NCBI GenBank assembly: GCA_937924525.1
Contig: CALDSU010000001.1
Span: 310,001-374,000, forward strand
Length of the DNA: 64,000 bases
Direction: 5' to 3'
DNA from: an uncultured Bryobacteraceae bacterium
GTDB taxonomy: Bacteria; Acidobacteriota; Terriglobia; Bryobacterales; Bryobacteraceae
Under the pieces are notes generated by a model. The model ran no database searches. It had not been told where the DNA came from and saw only the letters and a program-made list of their open reading frames with translations. Position numbers and translations under genes: made by a program. The first letter of the stretch is position 1; the number at the start of each line of letters is the position of its first letter. Shown here one piece after another: positions 61,701 to 64,000 of the stretch.

Positions 61701-62085
61701 CCACCAGCGGCGTCACCGAACTCGTCACTTCCACCGATTCGCTCACGCTGCCCAACTCGAGCTGGATGGTCACCTGCGCCGCTTGCGCCACCTGGAGCCG
61801 GACGGACTCGTCGCGGAACGTCTTGAACCCGGGCGCCTCGGCGGTGATGGTGTAGGAACCGGGCGCCAGCAGCGGAAACACGAAGCGGCCCTCGCTGTCG
61901 CTGAGCAGGCTCCGGCTTTGGGTGGTCGCGTTGTTGGTCAGCGTGATCTTCGCGCTGGCCACCGCGGCGTTGGAACCGTCGCGTACAAATCCCGACAGGG
62001 AAGCGGTATCGGTTTGAGCCCAAGCGGCGGGACGGAAACTCGCCGCGGCGGACAAACCCACGAGAAGAAAGAGAGCCTTGCGCAT
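58762..62085 (-). CDS. Oar-like TonB-dependent receptor with carboxypeptidase-regulatory-like domain
   Basis: 1107 residues. Signal peptide (MRKALFLLVGLSAAASF); an Ig-like carboxypeptidase-regulatory domain at about 27-110 (SLSGFVRDGSNAAVASAKITL, FPLLAPGSYTITAEAPGFKTF); a plug domain around 120-240 (MALPLNGRQFINLALLVPGAN, FSVSGGRTNNNAFLLDGA); then a long barrel with RASGGQVNVVTKSGSNEFHGT and, near the end, FDVRHRMVNTMVWDLPFGKN. This is the expanded acidobacterial receptor type, for which substrates (glycans, peptides, siderophores) are largely unknown. It is divergent from the P-loop kinase gene across 134 nt. Confidence 0.93.
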   Translation of the reverse strand: MRKALFLLVGLSAAASFRPAAWAQTDTASLSGFVRDGSNAAVASAKITLTNNATTQSRSLLSDSEGRFVFPLLAPGSYTITAEAPGFKTFRDESVRLQVAQAAQVTIQLELGSVSESVEVTSSVTPLVAESVAQGTVISEEKIMALPLNGRQFINLALLVPGANAGGRTVQQNAVRLNQTGGFSVSGGRTNNNAFLLDGAANTDPDYNSLSYSPIIDAIGEFQVQTAQFSAKYGRASGGQVNVVTKSGSNEFHGTAWNFLRNRVFDARPFNLNQSRLPKYQQNQFGASAGAPVVKNKVFVFGAYEGLRIRQAAAGLTTVAVPTAAQRAGDFSGFAPGIFDPDTLANGVRQPFPGNRIPESRINPLTRAAQAAMPLPTIGTNQYVNATGVLIQDADNYSLRGDWVVNEKTTLFGRFSLWDEGNVIPDVVPDRDRIGGSRPQNVVIGSTQVLRPSLVNEIRGGFNRLRFEDGLPEPLFNVNGTRQVLPRFVVAGYPVMGGAGGFTGTTGGGQVRVRNNTFQIYDNLSWMKGRHTISAGGEMLWIQYNRFESANVTGQFQFVPGYTSRTLANDGTGNILASMLLGLPQQGSRSVGPSRIDARQQYLGLYLQDDLRLTQKLTLNLGLRYELAPPMYDHRQQMGSIDYGGVPGPRDIFAEGRLAFYEPTFFICGQSGYPKGCAYTDKNNWAPRVGLAWTVLPRTVIRAGAGLFYAATDANPLFRLAAVLPGNIAQTLSANAFTPQFRNFDIFGPAIVGPQQIQQAGIDLHQRTSYSTQWSFNIQQELRRDMVLEVGYLATMGLKLEQNVQPNNARPGTGAVDPRRPYRALRFAPGTRFPAYVVVSGNSVPVGFINYLPRSAQSNYHALSLRFEKRFSGGLSWLTSYNWAKAITNAPQFRNAGGAGGAENSPPQDSHFLRGERGLASFDVRHRMVNTMVWDLPFGKNRRWLGSGGPADWLLGGWQLSGIHSMQTGFPFTANLAGDTAGIGGGTGAILIRPNAVPGQTSRLAGDQRTTSRWFNTAAFVLPPAAAFGNVGRNTIIGPGLVNLDLTAAKNFRLAERFQVQFRSEFFNVFNNANYNVVGRIINNPQFGVVQNQLPPRQIQFALRLMW

Positions 62086-62219
62086 AGAAGCAGACTGTCA
62101 GGTTAGCCAGAGGCCGTTACAATGGCGTAACATATGTGTAAATATTTGGTTGCGGGGAGGCTTGCAGCGGGACGTCTGCCCTGCCATGCTGGATCGCGGG
62201 GAGACAGAGGCGCGAACTC

Positions 62220-62852
62220 ATGTCTGAGGTTTACCTGGTCGGCGTAGCGGGGCGCTCGGGCTCCGGCAAGTCGGAACTGGCCTACTACCTGGCGGCGAGA
62301 CTGGGCGGGACGGTCCTCTCGCTGGACCATTACTATCGCGATTTGGCCCATTTGCCGTTCGAAGAGCGCGCCCGCCAGAATTTCGATCACCCGGACAGCA
62401 TCGATTTCGATCTCGCCGCAAGCCAGTTGGCGCAGCTTAAGGAGGGCGCCGCCGTCTGGCGTCCGGACTACGATTTCGCGACTCACACTCGCCGCGCCGC
62501 GCGGCGGCGCGTGCAGCCGGGAGCGTTGCTGCTAGTGGACGGGATCTTCGCTCTTCACCCGCGCCTGCTTCGGTTGTATGACACGCGGGTTTTTGTGGAC
62601 CTGGAAGAGGCGGCTTGTCTGGAACGGCGTCTGGCGCGCGACACTCGCGAGCGGGGCCGCACGGAAGAATCGGTGCGGGCGCAGTGGCGGGAAACGGTCG
62701 AGCCGATGAGCCGCGCGTACGTGCTGCCCTGCCGCGACAGCGCCGATGTGGTAGTCCGCGGCGATGGGCCGCTGGCCCGCTCGGCGGCCGCGGTCGCTGC
62801 CCACCTGGCCGCGCGGCGCGAGGCCAGAATGATGGAAACCGCCCGCGGCTGA
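62220..62852 (+). CDS. Uridine-kinase-like P-loop kinase
   Basis: 210 residues. Walker A GVAGRSGSGKSELA, lid/acceptor text LSLDHYYRDLAHLPF, NFDHPDSIDFDL and YDFATHTRR, and Walker-B-like LLLVDGIFALHPRLL. DTRVFVDLEEAACLERRLARDTRERGR provides the basic lid. These are the features of Udk and phosphoribulokinase-type kinases, phosphorylating uridine or cytidine with ATP or GTP. It ends only 16 nt from purF on the opposite strand. Related acidobacterial proteins are sometimes annotated simply as uridine kinase; specificity is unproven. Confidence 0.85.
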   Translation: MSEVYLVGVAGRSGSGKSELAYYLAARLGGTVLSLDHYYRDLAHLPFEERARQNFDHPDSIDFDLAASQLAQLKEGAAVWRPDYDFATHTRRAARRRVQPGALLLVDGIFALHPRLLRLYDTRVFVDLEEAACLERRLARDTRERGRTEESVRAQWRETVEPMSRAYVLPCRDSADVVVRGDGPLARSAAAVAAHLAARREARMMETARG

Positions 62853-62868
62853 CGCCGCGTTTCCCGCC

Positions 62869-64000
62869 TCAGCCGCGCCGCTTTTTGGCGCTCATCAGCT
62901 CTTCGATGTTGACGAGGTCGGTGGGATACACCCCGCTGTAGCAGGCGTAACAGTACTCCTGATCGAGGTCGTTGACGGCGCGGCGCAGCGACGCCATCGA
63001 CAGGTAGGCCAGCGAGTCCGCTTCCACAAACCGCCGGATCTCCTCGATCGAATGATTGGCCGCAATCAATTCACTGCGCAGCGGCGTGTCGACGCCATAG
63101 AAACAGGGCGACAGGGTGGGGGGGCAGGAGATGCGCAGGTGCACCTCGCGCGCGCCCGCCTGGCGCACCATGCGGACAATCTTCCGGCTGGTGGTGCCGC
63201 GCACGATCGAATCGTCCACCAGCACCACGCTGCGGCCCTCCAGCAAATGCCGGACCGGGTTCAGCTTCAACTTGACGCCGAAGTCGCGGATCGCCTGCGA
63301 CGGCTCGATGAAGGTTCGCCCGACATAGTGATTGCGGATGAGCGCCTGGCGGAAGGGCAGGCCCGATTCGGCCGCGTAGCCGATGGCCGCGGAGACGCCG
63401 GAGTCGGGCACCGGCACCACGAGGTCGGCATCGGCCGGGGCTTCGCGCGCCAGCAGGCGGCCCAGCATCTCGCGCGACTCCTGTACCGGCCGGCCAAACA
63501 CCAGCGAGTCAGGCCGCGAGAAATACACGTGCTCGAACACGCACTGCGCGCGGTCGCGCGCGGGCGCGAACTGCTGGCGGATAACGCCTTCGGGGCCGAC
63601 AATCGCCATTTCGCCAGGCTCGACGTCATTCAGGTACACCGCGTTGATCAGGTCGAACGCACAGGTTTCCGACGCGAACACGTACGCGTGGCGGCCACCG
63701 GAAAGCTCCATCTGGCCCATGGCCAGGGGGCGGAAGCCGTGTGGATCGCGGGCCACGATGACGCGGTCCCGGGCCAGAAAGACCAGCGAATACGCCCCTT
63801 CCAGTTGCAGCAGGGCGTCGCGCAGCGCGGCGGGCAGGGTGCGTTCCCGCGATTTCGCCACCAGGTGCAAAATCACCTCCGTGTCGCTGGAAGCCTGAAA
63901 GATGGACCCCTCGCTTTCCAGTTCCGCGCGCAATTCGGCGGCGTTGGTGATGTTGCCGTTGTGCGCCACCGCCACTTGGCCCTTGTTGCACGCCACCGCG
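62869..64000 (-). CDS. purF: Amidophosphoribosyltransferase, partial (5' end outside the window)
   Basis: The first step of de novo purine synthesis (PRPP plus glutamine to phosphoribosylamine). The 5' end and the N-terminal catalytic Cys lie beyond 64000. The visible part starts in the glutaminase domain (VAVAHNGNITNA) and carries the complete transferase half: ALIRNHYVGRTFIEPSQ, the PRPP loop VVLVDDSIVRGTTSRKI, and the ending SCYACYSGVYPTDL-like text (CYACYSGVYPTDLV). Cysteines at CVFEHVYFSRPDS, PCFYGVDTP and CYAC match the four ligands of the iron-sulfur-containing B. subtilis-type enzyme, so a 4Fe-4S cluster is expected. The extreme C-terminus (EELMSAKKRRG) is complete. Confidence 0.95.
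   Translation of the reverse strand, partial: AVACNKGQVAVAHNGNITNAAELRAELESEGSIFQASSDTEVILHLVAKSRERTLPAALRDALLQLEGAYSLVFLARDRVIVARDPHGFRPLAMGQMELSGGRHAYVFASETCAFDLINAVYLNDVEPGEMAIVGPEGVIRQQFAPARDRAQCVFEHVYFSRPDSLVFGRPVQESREMLGRLLAREAPADADLVVPVPDSGVSAAIGYAAESGLPFRQALIRNHYVGRTFIEPSQAIRDFGVKLKLNPVRHLLEGRSVVLVDDSIVRGTTSRKIVRMVRQAGAREVHLRISCPPTLSPCFYGVDTPLRSELIAANHSIEEIRRFVEADSLAYLSMASLRRAVNDLDQEYCYACYSGVYPTDLVNIEELMSAKKRRG

Overview
The window is high-GC bacterial chromosome (64 kb). I read it as Acidobacteriota, most likely the Solibacteres/Bryobacterales branch. The main reasons are a secreted protein with the C-terminal domain first described from Candidatus Solibacter (TIGR03437 type, 29281-31614), a very large Oar-like TonB-dependent receptor with an N-terminal carboxypeptidase-regulatory-like domain, CRTAC1/ASPIC-UnbV proteins, Tat-exported Gfo/Idh/MocA and SelA-like enzymes, and many secreted beta-propellers. 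This placement is inference from gene content, not from a marker tree. No phage, transposase, integrase or CRISPR array is visible.

Layout. 144-1211: exported SMP-30-type lactonase. 1308-4930 (minus): histidine kinase, NarL-type regulator and CRTAC1 propeller in one coupled unit, divergent from sthA (4992-6380), which is followed by a ROK protein. 7364-10854 (minus): secreted TIM-barrel protein and SelA-like PLP enzyme, divergent from a plus-strand series (10999-16590) with AGE-family epimerase, sialidase-fold propeller, a decayed pseudogene, an NHL propeller and a GH32/43-like propeller. 16629-23960 (minus): CusCBA-type metal efflux operon with three extra small or unknown proteins. 24018-26437 (minus): ROK kinase and xylulokinase. 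27221-27922: gene-free, with palindromic elements; then tRNA-Leu(GAG), secG and a glutathione peroxidase. 29281-36775: TIGR03437 protein, dihaem cytochrome c, and two tandem paralogous polytopic membrane proteins.

The most striking block is 38485-51562 on the plus strand. It is a tightly packed, often overlapping run: TIM-barrel amidohydrolase, kelch protein, zinc-less MDR dehydrogenase, aldo/keto reductase, two large paralogous sialidase-fold proteins flanking a TPR protein, CRTAC1 protein, DapA/NanA-superfamily aldolase, acetyl-xylan-esterase-like hydrolase (frameshifted at its C-terminus) and MFS permease. A minus-strand regulatory and catabolic unit (FadR-type regulator, SDR, IclR regulator, amidohydrolase; 51550-54779) converges on it. 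Together they look like a pathway that releases, deacetylates, imports and oxidises or cleaves an unidentified acidic or acetylated sugar.

The right end (54901-64000) carries a Gfo/Idh/MocA oxidoreductase, lipoprotein MsrB, a second GH32/43-like propeller, a SelA-like gene remnant, the TonB-dependent receptor, a uridine-kinase-like P-loop protein and the 3' part of purF, which runs off the window. Many starts have a TATACT-like -10 box only 8-30 nt upstream, suggesting short leaders.
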